NCBI GenBank assembly: GCA_021205635.1
Contig: JAJPXC010000082.1
Span: 1 to 46,506 of the forward strand
Direction of reading: 5' to 3'
DNA length: 46,506 nucleotides
Source: Bacteroidales bacterium
GTDB lineage: Bacteria; Bacteroidota; Bacteroidia; Bacteroidales; Muribaculaceae
Part shown: positions 15,662-23,894 of the stretch, piece after piece
How the letters are laid out: each line of letters begins with the position of its first letter
Numbering within the stretch: the stretch's first letter is position 1
Program-made: the position numbers and the translations under genes
The notes under the pieces: generated by a model
The model's database searches: none
What the model was told of the DNA's origin: nothing
The model's input: the letters and a program-made list of their open reading frames with translations, nothing else

Positions 15662-16738
15662 ATGGAACCCGCACCCCCCATATTGCTCGAGCCTCAGAAG
15701 CTCGAGGCCCTGCGCAAGCTCATCGACGGCTCGCGCAAAATCGTCATCACCTGCCACTTGACTCCCGACGGCGATGCTATCGGCTCGTCGCTCGGATTGT
15801 GGCATGTGCTCAAGGCCCTGCGCAAAAGTCCGCGCGTGGTCACTCCCGACATGCCACCCAAGAACCTGGCCGACCTGCCGGGTGCATCCGAGATATTGGT
15901 ATTTTCCCGCAACGAGCCGATGGTAAAGCAAACCATCGAGCGCGCCGATCTTATAATCTGCCTTGACTTCAATTCGCTGAAACGTATCGACCGCGTAGGC
16001 CCGATCGTCGAGGCGTCGACCGCACCCAAGGTGTTGATCGACCATCATCTCGACCCCGAGCACTTCGCCGACGTGGAGATCTCCAAGCCGGCCAGCTCGT
16101 CGACGTGCTTCTTGTTGTACAAGGTGCTGCGCGAGATGGGCTACGGCAACAAGGTGGGCAAGGAAGCAGCCGAGTGTATCTACGCCGGCATGATGACCGA
16201 CACAGGTAATTTCACCTACAACTCCAACGACCCCGAGCTGTACGTGGCCATCGCATGGCTGCTACGCCGGGGCTTCGACAAAGACAAGCTCTACCAACGC
16301 ATCTGCAACACCAACTCCGAGAGCCGGCTGCGCTTGAACGGCTACGCCATCAACGACAAGATGCGCGTGTTCGGCGACCACAAGTGCGCCCTGATCACCC
16401 TCGACCGCGATGAGCTCAACCGCTACCGCTACGAGCGCGGCGACACCGAGAGCCTGGTGAACGTGCCGCTGAGCATCCCGGGAATGGTCTACACCATGTT
16501 CCTGCGCGAGGAGGCCAACTACGTGAAGGTGTCCACCCGCAGCCGGGGCGAGTTCCCGGTCAACCTCATGTGCGAGCAATACTTCAACGGCGGCGGCCAC
16601 AAAAACGCCGCCGGAGGCGAGTTTTACGGCACAATGGACCAGTGCATCGCGCGCCTCGAGGAGGCCATGCCGCTTTTCGACCAATACTTACCACATAACG
16701 ATAAAGACGACCACCCACAAGATGAAAAAGTTGAATAA
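15662..16738 (+). CDS. DHH/DHHA1 phosphoesterase (NrnA-like oligoribonuclease/pAp phosphatase)
   Basis: A 358-residue cytoplasmic enzyme of the bifunctional NrnA class, which degrades nano-RNA and can dephosphorylate 3'-phosphoadenosine 5'-phosphate. DHH motifs in order: HLTPDGDAIGSSLGL (about 37-51), CLDFNS (about 100), the DHH-type IDHHLDP (about 126-132) and AGMMTDTGNFTY (about 178). The C-terminal DHHA1 domain has the GGGHKNAAGG nucleotide-binding loop (about 306-315). The acidic tail (NDKDDHPQDEKVE) is coded within the 17-bp overlap with the next gene, so the two genes are probably translationally coupled. Confidence 0.9.
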   Translation: MEPAPPILLEPQKLEALRKLIDGSRKIVITCHLTPDGDAIGSSLGLWHVLKALRKSPRVVTPDMPPKNLADLPGASEILVFSRNEPMVKQTIERADLIICLDFNSLKRIDRVGPIVEASTAPKVLIDHHLDPEHFADVEISKPASSSTCFLLYKVLREMGYGNKVGKEAAECIYAGMMTDTGNFTYNSNDPELYVAIAWLLRRGFDKDKLYQRICNTNSESRLRLNGYAINDKMRVFGDHKCALITLDRDELNRYRYERGDTESLVNVPLSIPGMVYTMFLREEANYVKVSTRSRGEFPVNLMCEQYFNGGGHKNAAGGEFYGTMDQCIARLEEAMPLFDQYLPHNDKDDHPQDEKVE

Positions 16739-17312
16739 ACTGCTCTTTCTCTCCCTGATTGCCTCTCCCTTCGCCCTGGGGCTTGCCTCCTGCGACGACA
16801 ACGAGAGCTACGCCGAGCTGCTCACCGACGAAACCCACGCCGTGAACGCGTGGCTCGCCAACTATCGCGTAAACAACACCATCCCCGCCGACTCAATATT
16901 TATCACTGTTGACGAGGCCGGTCAGGACGCCCCCTACTACCGCATGGACGAGGACGGAATGGTGTACATGCAAGTGGTAAGCGCGGGTGACCGCACCGAC
17001 AAGGCCACATCTGACGAGTTGATATACTTCCGATTCGAGCGCGCCAATCTCCTTTATTGGCAGAAATACGACACCATCGTGTGGGAGGGCAACGCCAACG
17101 ACTTCGACTATACCTCCACCTCGTTCCGCTACGGCAACTACACGCTGCCCTCGTCGTCGCAGTGGGGCTCGGGAATCCAGCTTCCCTTGGCGTACTTAGG
17201 CATCGACTGCGTGGTCAACATGGTGATCAAGAGCCAATACGGCTTCACCAGCGAGATCGCCAACGTGATCCCCTACGTGTACAAGGTAAGATACTTCCGC
17301 TCAGCCGTTTAA
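16722..17312 (+). CDS. DUF4827 lipoprotein
   Basis: A 196-residue predicted lipoprotein: signal peptide MKKLNKLLFLSLIASPFALG, then lipobox LASC (Cys 24). The body belongs to the Bacteroidales family DUF4827 as I recognise it. The pattern YYRMDEDGMVYMQVV...ELIYFRF and the closing VNMVIKSQYGF...VIPYVYKVRYF recall an FKBP-like peptidyl-prolyl isomerase fold, but active-site aromatics are not obvious and I would not claim activity. It starts inside the 3' end of the DHH gene and precedes glmM, an order I recall from other Bacteroidales. Confidence 0.75.
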   Translation: MKKLNKLLFLSLIASPFALGLASCDDNESYAELLTDETHAVNAWLANYRVNNTIPADSIFITVDEAGQDAPYYRMDEDGMVYMQVVSAGDRTDKATSDELIYFRFERANLLYWQKYDTIVWEGNANDFDYTSTSFRYGNYTLPSSSQWGSGIQLPLAYLGIDCVVNMVIKSQYGFTSEIANVIPYVYKVRYFRSAV

Positions 17313-17329
17313 TGCTTTAAAGCTTTAAA

Positions 17330-17374
17330 TCTTTAAGCTGAAAACTGAAAACTAAAAACTGAAAACTAACAATT
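17330..17374. repeat. degenerate heptamer tract (TTTAAA and ACTGAAA units) before glmM
   Basis: Imperfect TTTAAA(G/T)C units are followed by four ACTGAAA/ACTAAAA units, ending about 10 bp before the glmM start. It uses two of the window's heptamer families in one 72-bp gap. Confidence 0.8.
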
Positions 17375-17384
17375 CCATCCCATT

Positions 17385-18773
17385 ATGTCACTCATTAAGT
17401 CAATATCAGGAATCAGAGGCACAATCGGAGGCATCCCCGGCGAGGGGCTCAGCCCGCTTGACCTGGTGAAATTCACCGCCGCCTACGCCACATTTATCCG
17501 TAAAAACACTACCCGCACGTCCAACACCATCGTCGTTGGCCGCGACGCCCGCCTGTCGGGCAAAATGGTGTCCGACGTCGTGATCGGCACCTTGACCGGC
17601 ATGGGCTTCGACGTGGTAAACATCGGCTTGGCCTCAACGCCCACTACCGAGCTGGCCGTCACCTGGGAGAACGCCTGCGGCGGCATTATCCTTACCGCCA
17701 GCCACAACCCCAAGCAGTGGAACGCCCTGAAGCTCCTGAACGAGCGCGGCGAGTTCCTCAACGACGCCGAGGGCAAGGAGGTGCTACGCATCGCCGCCGC
17801 TGATGAATACACCTTCGCCGAGGTCGACGACCTTGGCCACGAATATACCAACACCACCTGCAACCGTCGCCATATCGACTCGGTGCTGGCTCTCGACCTA
17901 GTTGATGTCGATGCCATCCGCAAGGCTAATTTCACCGTGGCCGTTGACGCTGTCAATTCGGTTGGCGGCATCGTCATTCCACAGTTGCTCAAGGCGTTGG
18001 GTGTCAAGAATGTGATCGAACTCAACTGCGAGGCAACTGGCAAATTCGCCCACACTCCCGAGCCTATCCCCGAGAACCTCACCCAGATCGCCCACCTTAT
18101 GCGCGAGGGTTGCGCCGACGTGGGTTTCGTTGTCGACCCCGACGTCGACCGCTTGGCCATCGTCATGGAGAACGGCGAGATGTTTGTCGAGGAGTACACC
18201 CTCGTGGCTGTTGCCGACTACGTGCTGAGCCAGACCCCCGGCTCGACCGTTTCCAACCTCTCCTCCTCGCGCGCCCTGCGCGACGTCACCGAGCGTCACG
18301 GTTGCCAGTACAACGCGTCGGCTGTGGGTGAGGTCAACGTCACCACCCTTATGAAGGCCACCGGCGCCGTAATCGGCGGTGAGGGCAACGGCGGCGTCAT
18401 CTATCCCGCCAGCCACTACGGCCGCGACGCCTTGGTGGGCGTGGCCCTGTTCCTCACCCTCCTGGCCAAGAAGGGCAAGAAGGTGAGCGAGCTTAAGAAG
18501 GAATATCCCGCCTACGCCATCGCCAAGAACAAGATTGAGCTTACCCCCGAGATCAACGTCGACCATATCCTCGCGGCTGTGAAGGAGAAATTCGCTGGCG
18601 AGAAGATCACCGACATCGACGGCGTGAAGATCGATTTCCCCGATTGCTGGGTGCACCTGCGCAAGAGCAACACCGAGCCGATCATCCGCATCTACTCGGA
18701 GGCCGCCACCATGGAGCAGGCCGACGAGCTCGCAGCCAAGATCAAGGCCGTGATCGCCGATCTGGCGAAGTAA
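17385..18773 (+). CDS. glmM: phosphoglucosamine mutase
   Basis: A 462-residue alpha-D-phosphohexomutase that interconverts glucosamine-6-P and glucosamine-1-P on the way to UDP-GlcNAc for peptidoglycan. Motifs in order: SISGIRGTIGG near the N-terminus, the phosphoserine loop TASHNPKQWNALK (about 103-115), the metal loop DPDVDRLAI (about 251-259), the sugar-binding GGEGNGG (about 330) and the phosphate-binding RKSNTEPIIRIYSEA near the C-terminus. All are intact. The lack of a canonical GTDGIRG start motif (here SGIRGTIGG) is normal for Bacteroidales members. Confidence 0.9.
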   Translation: MSLIKSISGIRGTIGGIPGEGLSPLDLVKFTAAYATFIRKNTTRTSNTIVVGRDARLSGKMVSDVVIGTLTGMGFDVVNIGLASTPTTELAVTWENACGGIILTASHNPKQWNALKLLNERGEFLNDAEGKEVLRIAAADEYTFAEVDDLGHEYTNTTCNRRHIDSVLALDLVDVDAIRKANFTVAVDAVNSVGGIVIPQLLKALGVKNVIELNCEATGKFAHTPEPIPENLTQIAHLMREGCADVGFVVDPDVDRLAIVMENGEMFVEEYTLVAVADYVLSQTPGSTVSNLSSSRALRDVTERHGCQYNASAVGEVNVTTLMKATGAVIGGEGNGGVIYPASHYGRDALVGVALFLTLLAKKGKKVSELKKEYPAYAIAKNKIELTPEINVDHILAAVKEKFAGEKITDIDGVKIDFPDCWVHLRKSNTEPIIRIYSEAATMEQADELAAKIKAVIADLAK

Positions 18774-18806
18774 AGCGACATCCCTAAACCTCTCTGATTC
18801 ACCCCT

Positions 18807-20294
18807 ATGGAAGAGTCGCTAAGGCTTACTCAACAACAAAAGTTGCAGCAACGGTTGACGCCGTTGCAGGTGCAGTTTGTGAGGATGCTTGAGATGACCG
18901 GCCCCGAGGTGGAGGACGAGGTGGAACGCGCTCTCGACGACAACCCGGCGCTGGAGGCGGTTGACGAAACTGTCACAGCCACTTCCCAAGACGAGGAGTT
19001 CACCGAGAGCGCCGAGCAGATGCAGCTAGCCGACTATCGCGACCCCGACGACATACCCTATTATCGCTTGGAGGCGCGCAACCACAGCGCCGACGACCGC
19101 GTATACACCCCCGAGGCCACCGCCGCCTCGGGGGAATCCCTTATCGACTCCCTCAACGAGCAGATCGCCCAATCGTCGCTCGAGGAGCCACTGTTGACCA
19201 TGGCCGAGTACATCATCGGCAACCTTGACGACAACGGCTACCTTACCCGTTCGGTCGACGCGATCGCCGACGACGTGGCCATCGCTGAGGGCCTAGAGGT
19301 TACACCCGAGCAGGCTAGACAGGCCTGGAACGCCGTGCGCCAGCTTGAACCAGCCGGAATCGGCGCCACCGACCTTCGCGACTCCCTGTTGCTACAATTG
19401 CGGCGCCGCGAGCCCTCGGAGCGCCGCGACCACGCTATCGCCATCATCGACCACTATTTCGACCTCTTTTCCAAGAAGCATTTCGACCGCATCACCTCGC
19501 TCTTGGGCATCACCCGCGACGAGTTGCAAGACGCAATGGCCCTGATACGCCAGCTCAACCCCAAGCCGGGGAGCGGCCTGGCCCACGGCGAAGGTTCGGC
19601 CCGGCCAATCGTGCCCGATTTCGCGGTCGACGTGGACGGCGACGACATCACCCTGACACTGCTCAACAACCTCCCCGAGCTACAGATCTCGGCCACCTTC
19701 GCCGAAGAGTTTACTGACCCGGGGCGAGGGCGCCCCTGGCTCCCAGATTGGGCATCCGCCCGGCAACCCAATCCGGGAACGGCCGCCGCCCTCAGCGGCC
19801 ACAGAGACGCTTATCTGTTTATCAAGCAGAAGCGCGACGAGGCACGCGACTTCATCAAAATCCTGAGCATGCGCCAGCAGACGCTGTTCGCTGTGATGAG
19901 CGCCATCGTCAAGATCCAGCGCGACTTCTTCCTAAGCGACGAGCCGTCACAAATCAAGCCGATGATACTCAAGGATATAGCGGCAATCACGGGGTATGAC
20001 CTTTCGGTAATCTCCCGCGCCGCTGCCGGCAAATACGTCGTCACCCGCGGGGGCGTCTATCCGTTGAAAATGTTCTTCAACGAGCGCCCCAAGGAGGACG
20101 ACGACACCTCGTCGATGCAAATCATCGACCTAATAAAGAAAATAATCGGCGCCGAGGACAAAAGTCACCCCCTCAGCGACGAAGCCATAACCCAACAGCT
20201 CCAAGACCAAGGGCTCGACATCGCCCGACGCACCGTCGCCAAATATCGCGAGCGCATCGGCTTGCCCGTAGCCCGTTTACGTAAAGAAATTTGA
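18807..20294 (+). CDS. rpoN: RNA polymerase sigma-54 factor, with an in-frame REP-like insertion
   Basis: A 495-residue sigma-54. Region I has Gln-rich RLTQQQKLQQRLTPLQVQFVRMLEM. The core-binding domain includes SLEEPLLTMAEYIIGNLDDNGYL and QLEPAGIGATDLRDSLLLQL. The DNA-binding region includes IVKIQRDFFLSDEPSQIKPMILKDIAAITG and the RpoN box ARRTVAKYRERIGLP near the C-terminus. Between the core-binding and helix-turn-helix parts (about residues 305-332) a Pro/Gly/Arg/Ala-rich segment replaces the usual short charged linker; it is encoded by the structured repeat at 19721-19800. The flanking conserved blocks stay in frame, so the protein is probably functional. It starts 33 bp after glmM; the next gene begins 2 bp after its stop. 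Confidence 0.95.
   Translation: MEESLRLTQQQKLQQRLTPLQVQFVRMLEMTGPEVEDEVERALDDNPALEAVDETVTATSQDEEFTESAEQMQLADYRDPDDIPYYRLEARNHSADDRVYTPEATAASGESLIDSLNEQIAQSSLEEPLLTMAEYIIGNLDDNGYLTRSVDAIADDVAIAEGLEVTPEQARQAWNAVRQLEPAGIGATDLRDSLLLQLRRREPSERRDHAIAIIDHYFDLFSKKHFDRITSLLGITRDELQDAMALIRQLNPKPGSGLAHGEGSARPIVPDFAVDVDGDDITLTLLNNLPELQISATFAEEFTDPGRGRPWLPDWASARQPNPGTAAALSGHRDAYLFIKQKRDEARDFIKILSMRQQTLFAVMSAIVKIQRDFFLSDEPSQIKPMILKDIAAITGYDLSVISRAAAGKYVVTRGGVYPLKMFFNERPKEDDDTSSMQIIDLIKKIIGAEDKSHPLSDEAITQQLQDQGLDIARRTVAKYRERIGLPVARLRKEI
19721..19800. repeat. REP-like palindrome cluster inside rpoN coding sequence
   Basis: Three perfect inverted repeats in 80 bp: GGGGCG/CGCCCC around AGGG (19721-19736), ATTGGG/CCCAAT (19747-19772) and GGCCGC/GCGGCC around CGCCCTCA (19781-19800). 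The last is nearly identical to the GCCGC-TGCCCTCA-GCGGC hairpin of the REP elements beside the transposase at 45-46 kb, including its 8-nt loop with one change. This suggests an in-frame REP insertion. Confidence 0.7.
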
Positions 20295-20296
20295 CT

Positions 20297-20920
20297 ATGA
20301 GCAAAGGATTGACCTTCACAGCAAAAACATTGTCGACGATATTCAGCCCGCTGTTTATCCCCACCTACGGTATCGCCTTGGCGTTGATGACCACCACGCT
20401 CTACTATGTGGAGGCGCCCGTGAAATGGCGCGTGGTGCTTACCGTGCTGGGCATCACTGCCATGTTGCCGCTGATCGCCATCGCGTTCCTGTACAAGCGC
20501 GGACTGGTGAGCGACGCTGGGCTTAACAATCGCCGGGAGCGCCCGATTCCCTATGCGCTGTCGCTGTTGTGCTACATCGGAGCGATCTCCTACTTGTGGT
20601 CGGTACATTCGCCGCTGTGGCTTGTGATGTTCCTCGCAGGAGGCGCCGCGGGGCTGTTGCTGGTGTTCATCATCAATTTTTGGTGGAAGGTGAGCGCGCA
20701 TGGCGCCGGCATGGGAGGCTTGGTGGGGATGCTAATAGCCATTATCGCCGGGAGCCTTAACGTGTGGCCAGTCGTGGGGATCACGATGGTGGTCATCGTC
20801 CTTTGCGGCATGGTGGGAACATCGCGACTGATCCTTGAGCGCCACACGCTGCTTCAGGTTACCGCCGGAGTGGCCATCGGCTTCTGCGCCGTGTTCTTCC
20901 CTGTCCACTACCTCGCATAA
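20297..20920 (+). CDS. PAP2-like integral membrane phosphatase family protein
   Basis: A 207-residue protein with about six membrane spans. Degenerate PAP2 superfamily motifs appear in order: K...NNRRERPIPYAL (motif 1, KX6RP-like, about 65-85), VSAHGAGMGG (motif 2, SGH-like) and SRLILERHTLLQVTAGVAIG (motif 3, SRxxxxxHxxxQVxxG). It could dephosphorylate lipid phosphates such as undecaprenyl pyrophosphate, but motif 2 has SAH rather than SGH, so activity is uncertain. The ATG at 20297 is 2 bp after the rpoN stop. A strong terminator follows at 20930-20954. Confidence 0.7.
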   Translation: MSKGLTFTAKTLSTIFSPLFIPTYGIALALMTTTLYYVEAPVKWRVVLTVLGITAMLPLIAIAFLYKRGLVSDAGLNNRRERPIPYALSLLCYIGAISYLWSVHSPLWLVMFLAGGAAGLLLVFIINFWWKVSAHGAGMGGLVGMLIAIIAGSLNVWPVVGITMVVIVLCGMVGTSRLILERHTLLQVTAGVAIGFCAVFFPVHYLA

Positions 20921-20929
20921 GAATTTCAT

Positions 20930-20954
20930 GGGAGCCAAAGTGCTCCCCTTTTTT
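20930..20954 (+). terminator. intrinsic terminator
   Basis: Stem GGGAGC / GCTCCC around loop CAAAGT, followed by C and six T. It lies 10 bp after the PAP2-like gene's stop and closes the glmM-rpoN-PAP2 run. Confidence 0.85.
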
Positions 20955-21027
20955 GTCCTTTCATCTTAAAATATGTTACCGATACATAAATATTGTAATT
21001 TTAGGCGGTTGTTTGGGATATATATAT

Positions 21028-21035
21028 TAATTTTG
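21028..21035 (+). promoter_or_regulatory. -7 promoter box of the amidase-like gene (TAATTTTG)
   Basis: Exact TAnnTTTG match after an AT-rich stretch, 45 bp before the GTG start at 21081. A TTTG lies upstream, but only 12 bp away, so the -33 element is uncertain. It is probably the first promoter of the cell-wall recycling region. Confidence 0.55.
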
Positions 21036-21080
21036 CCGTAAACCTAACGAAAGCATAACCTAACGTTAATTTTTGACACA

Positions 21081-23864
21081 GTGAAAATCTATCAACGATT
21101 ATTCGTCTTAACGTGCACCTTGGCCAGCCTTGCGGCAGTTGGTCAGGGCAGTGTGCGTGGCTACAAGACAGTGGCCCCCACTGAGAAGGAGCGCTTCGTC
21201 ACCTACGCCGACGTCCCCGCCGCGCCGCAGGGGCTCGACGGCACCAACATCGCCCTATGGCAAAGCCACGGCTGGTACTTTGAACCCAAATTGAACCGCT
21301 GGGAGTGGCAACGCGCCCGCCTGTTCCAGACGGTTGAGGATCTATATACCCAAGGCTACGTGATGCCGTTCTTGATGCCGATGCTTGAGAACGCCGGAGC
21401 CTACGTGATGTCGCCCCGCGAGCGCGACACCTCCACCACCGAGATTATCGCCGACAACGACGGCCGTCTCGCCACTGGTGGCTACAAGGAAATCAGCGGA
21501 TCCAAGAAGTGGGAGGACACCAAGCAGGCCGGATTCGCTTACAAGACAGCCACGCTGAAGGATTTCCAAAACCCCTTCCGCGAGGGAACCGCGCGCCAAG
21601 TTGCCACGGTTAACGACGCCCATAAAGTTTCAACCGCCACTTGGAGTGCCGACATTCCCAAGGCAGGGGATTACGCCGTGTATGTGAGCTACCAATCGCT
21701 CCCAGAGAGTGCCGACGACGCGGTGTACACCGTGCACACAGCCGCTGGCGACCGTGAGGTAAAAGTCAACCAGAAGATGGGTGGCGGCACATGGATTTAC
21801 CTCGGCCATTTCCCCTTGGCGAAAGGTGAAAACGACATAGTAACCATCTCCAATCTAAGCAACCGCAAGGACGCCGTGATTACCGCCGACGCGGTGAAGA
21901 TCGGTGGCGGCATGGGCAACGTGGCCCGCAAGGTGAAGGAGCCGCAGGACGACGTGGATTATGAGTACACCACGAGCGGCTACCCCCGATTCACCGAGGG
22001 CGCTCGTTATTGGATGCAGTGGGCTGGCGTTCCCGACTCGGTGTACACCCTTTCACGCAACGTCAACGACTACACCGACGACTACAAGAGCCGCGGCGAG
22101 TGGGTAAACTGGCTGGCCGGAGGCTCGTCGGTGCTACCCGACCGTAATGGTCTCAACATCCCCGTCGACCTGGCCTTCGCTTTCCATAGCGACGCCGGCA
22201 CGACCCAAAACGACTCGATTATTGGCACACTCGGCATCTACTTCACCAACAAAAATGGGAAATACGCCAACGGCACCGACCGCCGCGCGTCGGGAGCGTT
22301 GACCGACATGATCATGACCACTATCGTTGACGACATCCAGGCCGAATTCGAGCCCAAATGGACGCGCCGCGAGATGTGGGACAAGAGCTACTACGAGGCT
22401 CGCGTGCCCGAGGTGCCCACTATGTTGCTCGAATTGTTGAGCCACCAGAATTTCGCCGACATGAAATACGGCCTCGACCCCACGTTCCGTTTCGTCGTGT
22501 CGCGCGCCGTATATAAAGGTATGCTCAAATTCTTGGCCGAGCGCGACGGCCGCGCTTACGTGGTGCAGCCCCTCCCAGTCAACTCCATGGCCATCAACCG
22601 CATAGACAGCGACAAATATACCCTCACGTGGCAACCCACCCGCGACCAGCAGGAAATTACGGCCAATTCCACATATTATATAATAGAGGAGCGCGACGGA
22701 GCCACTGGCACCGCGTGGAAATCGGTAGCTACTGTGTATCTGCCAGAATATCAGTTCACTGTGAGCGATGACCAGATCCACTGCTACCGCGTGATTGCCG
22801 GCAACGACGGTGGCCGAAGCTTCCCCTCAGAGGCGTTGGCGATGTGCGCGGGCCACGGCGACAAACAACCTGTGCTGGTTGTCAACGGTTTCACCCGCGT
22901 GTCGGGTCCCGATTGGTGGGAGGCCGACGGCATCGGTGGTTTCTACGACGACAAGGACTCGGGCGTGCCCTACGTGAGCGACATCAGCTATATCGGAAAG
23001 CAGTACGAGTTTGACCGCTCACTGCCCTGGGTCGACGACGATGCCCCCGGCTTTGGTGCCTCGCGTGCCGATTACGAAACCAAAGTAATCGCCGGCAACA
23101 CATTTGATTACACTGGCGTACACGGCCAGGCAATCCACAACGCCGGCTACCCGTTTATCTCCATGTCGCTCCAGGCGTTTATGGAGGCTGATTCGCTGCC
23201 TGAGTACCAGACCGTCGACCTGATTCTTGGCAAACAGAAAGAGACAGTGGTTGGTCGCGGCGTCTACGGCTCGAGATTCAAAACCTTCCCCGCCGAGTTG
23301 CAACAGAAGCTTTCGCAACTGGCCGCTCGGGGCGGAAATATCTTGGTGACAGGCTCCTACATCGCCACCGACATGTGGAAGAACGCCCAATCGTCGCCCG
23401 CGACACTGAAGGCCGACCAAAAATTCACCGCCGACATTTTAGGCTACAAGTGGCGCACGGGCCAAGCCTCCGTCACAGGTGAGGCCAAAGAGGTGCCCAG
23501 CCGCTTCAAGCAATTCGGCAAAACCACCTTCAAGTTCTACAACACGTTGAACGAGGATTGCTACGCCATCCAGTCGCCCGACGCCATCTATCCGGCCGAC
23601 GACTCCACCGCGGCGATCATCATGCGCTACACCGAGAACACCAACGTGGCTGGAACCGCTTTGGACAACGGCAAGCATAAGTGCGTGGCCATCGGCTTCC
23701 CGTTCGAGACCATCGAGGACGCCTCGGCCCGCGACGCGTTGATGAAGCAAACCCTCGACTTCTTCGCCGCTCCCCACAAATTGAAGAAAGCAACTACCAC
23801 CACTAAGGCGCCCACCACCACAAATACCAAGGCCACCAAGAAAAAATCCAAAAAGAAAAAATAA
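21081..23864 (+). CDS. secreted N-acetylmuramoyl-L-alanine amidase-like protein with golvesin-type domain
   Basis: A 927-residue exported protein starting at GTG with a signal peptide (cleavage near AVGQG). The amidase_3-like zinc fold is split: NIALWQSHGWYFEP (about 56-69, first His), then LENAGAYV (about 110-117), LAFAFHSDAGT (about 361-371, second His) and VPTMLLELLSHQNFADM (about 446-462, with Glu). An inserted golvesin C-terminal-like beta-sandwich lies at about 165-280. A fibronectin-like domain (about 525-600) and a Rossmann-like region (about 600-890) follow. Relatives are often labelled xanthan lyase. The C-terminus is a Thr/Lys tail (TTTTKAPTTTNTKATKKK). It heads the peptidoglycan-recycling gene run, which supports a cell-wall role. 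Confidence 0.75.
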   Translation: MKIYQRLFVLTCTLASLAAVGQGSVRGYKTVAPTEKERFVTYADVPAAPQGLDGTNIALWQSHGWYFEPKLNRWEWQRARLFQTVEDLYTQGYVMPFLMPMLENAGAYVMSPRERDTSTTEIIADNDGRLATGGYKEISGSKKWEDTKQAGFAYKTATLKDFQNPFREGTARQVATVNDAHKVSTATWSADIPKAGDYAVYVSYQSLPESADDAVYTVHTAAGDREVKVNQKMGGGTWIYLGHFPLAKGENDIVTISNLSNRKDAVITADAVKIGGGMGNVARKVKEPQDDVDYEYTTSGYPRFTEGARYWMQWAGVPDSVYTLSRNVNDYTDDYKSRGEWVNWLAGGSSVLPDRNGLNIPVDLAFAFHSDAGTTQNDSIIGTLGIYFTNKNGKYANGTDRRASGALTDMIMTTIVDDIQAEFEPKWTRREMWDKSYYEARVPEVPTMLLELLSHQNFADMKYGLDPTFRFVVSRAVYKGMLKFLAERDGRAYVVQPLPVNSMAINRIDSDKYTLTWQPTRDQQEITANSTYYIIEERDGATGTAWKSVATVYLPEYQFTVSDDQIHCYRVIAGNDGGRSFPSEALAMCAGHGDKQPVLVVNGFTRVSGPDWWEADGIGGFYDDKDSGVPYVSDISYIGKQYEFDRSLPWVDDDAPGFGASRADYETKVIAGNTFDYTGVHGQAIHNAGYPFISMSLQAFMEADSLPEYQTVDLILGKQKETVVGRGVYGSRFKTFPAELQQKLSQLAARGGNILVTGSYIATDMWKNAQSSPATLKADQKFTADILGYKWRTGQASVTGEAKEVPSRFKQFGKTTFKFYNTLNEDCYAIQSPDAIYPADDSTAAIIMRYTENTNVAGTALDNGKHKCVAIGFPFETIEDASARDALMKQTLDFFAAPHKLKKATTTTKAPTTTNTKATKKKSKKKK

Positions 23865-23894
23865 AAATTAACCTCATAAAACACGTTCACAATC

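Noticed and set aside
20291..20296. TTG start two codons upstream for the PAP2-like protein
   Set aside because: It overlaps the rpoN stop codon; the ATG at 20297 is a normal start and adds no loss of conserved sequence.
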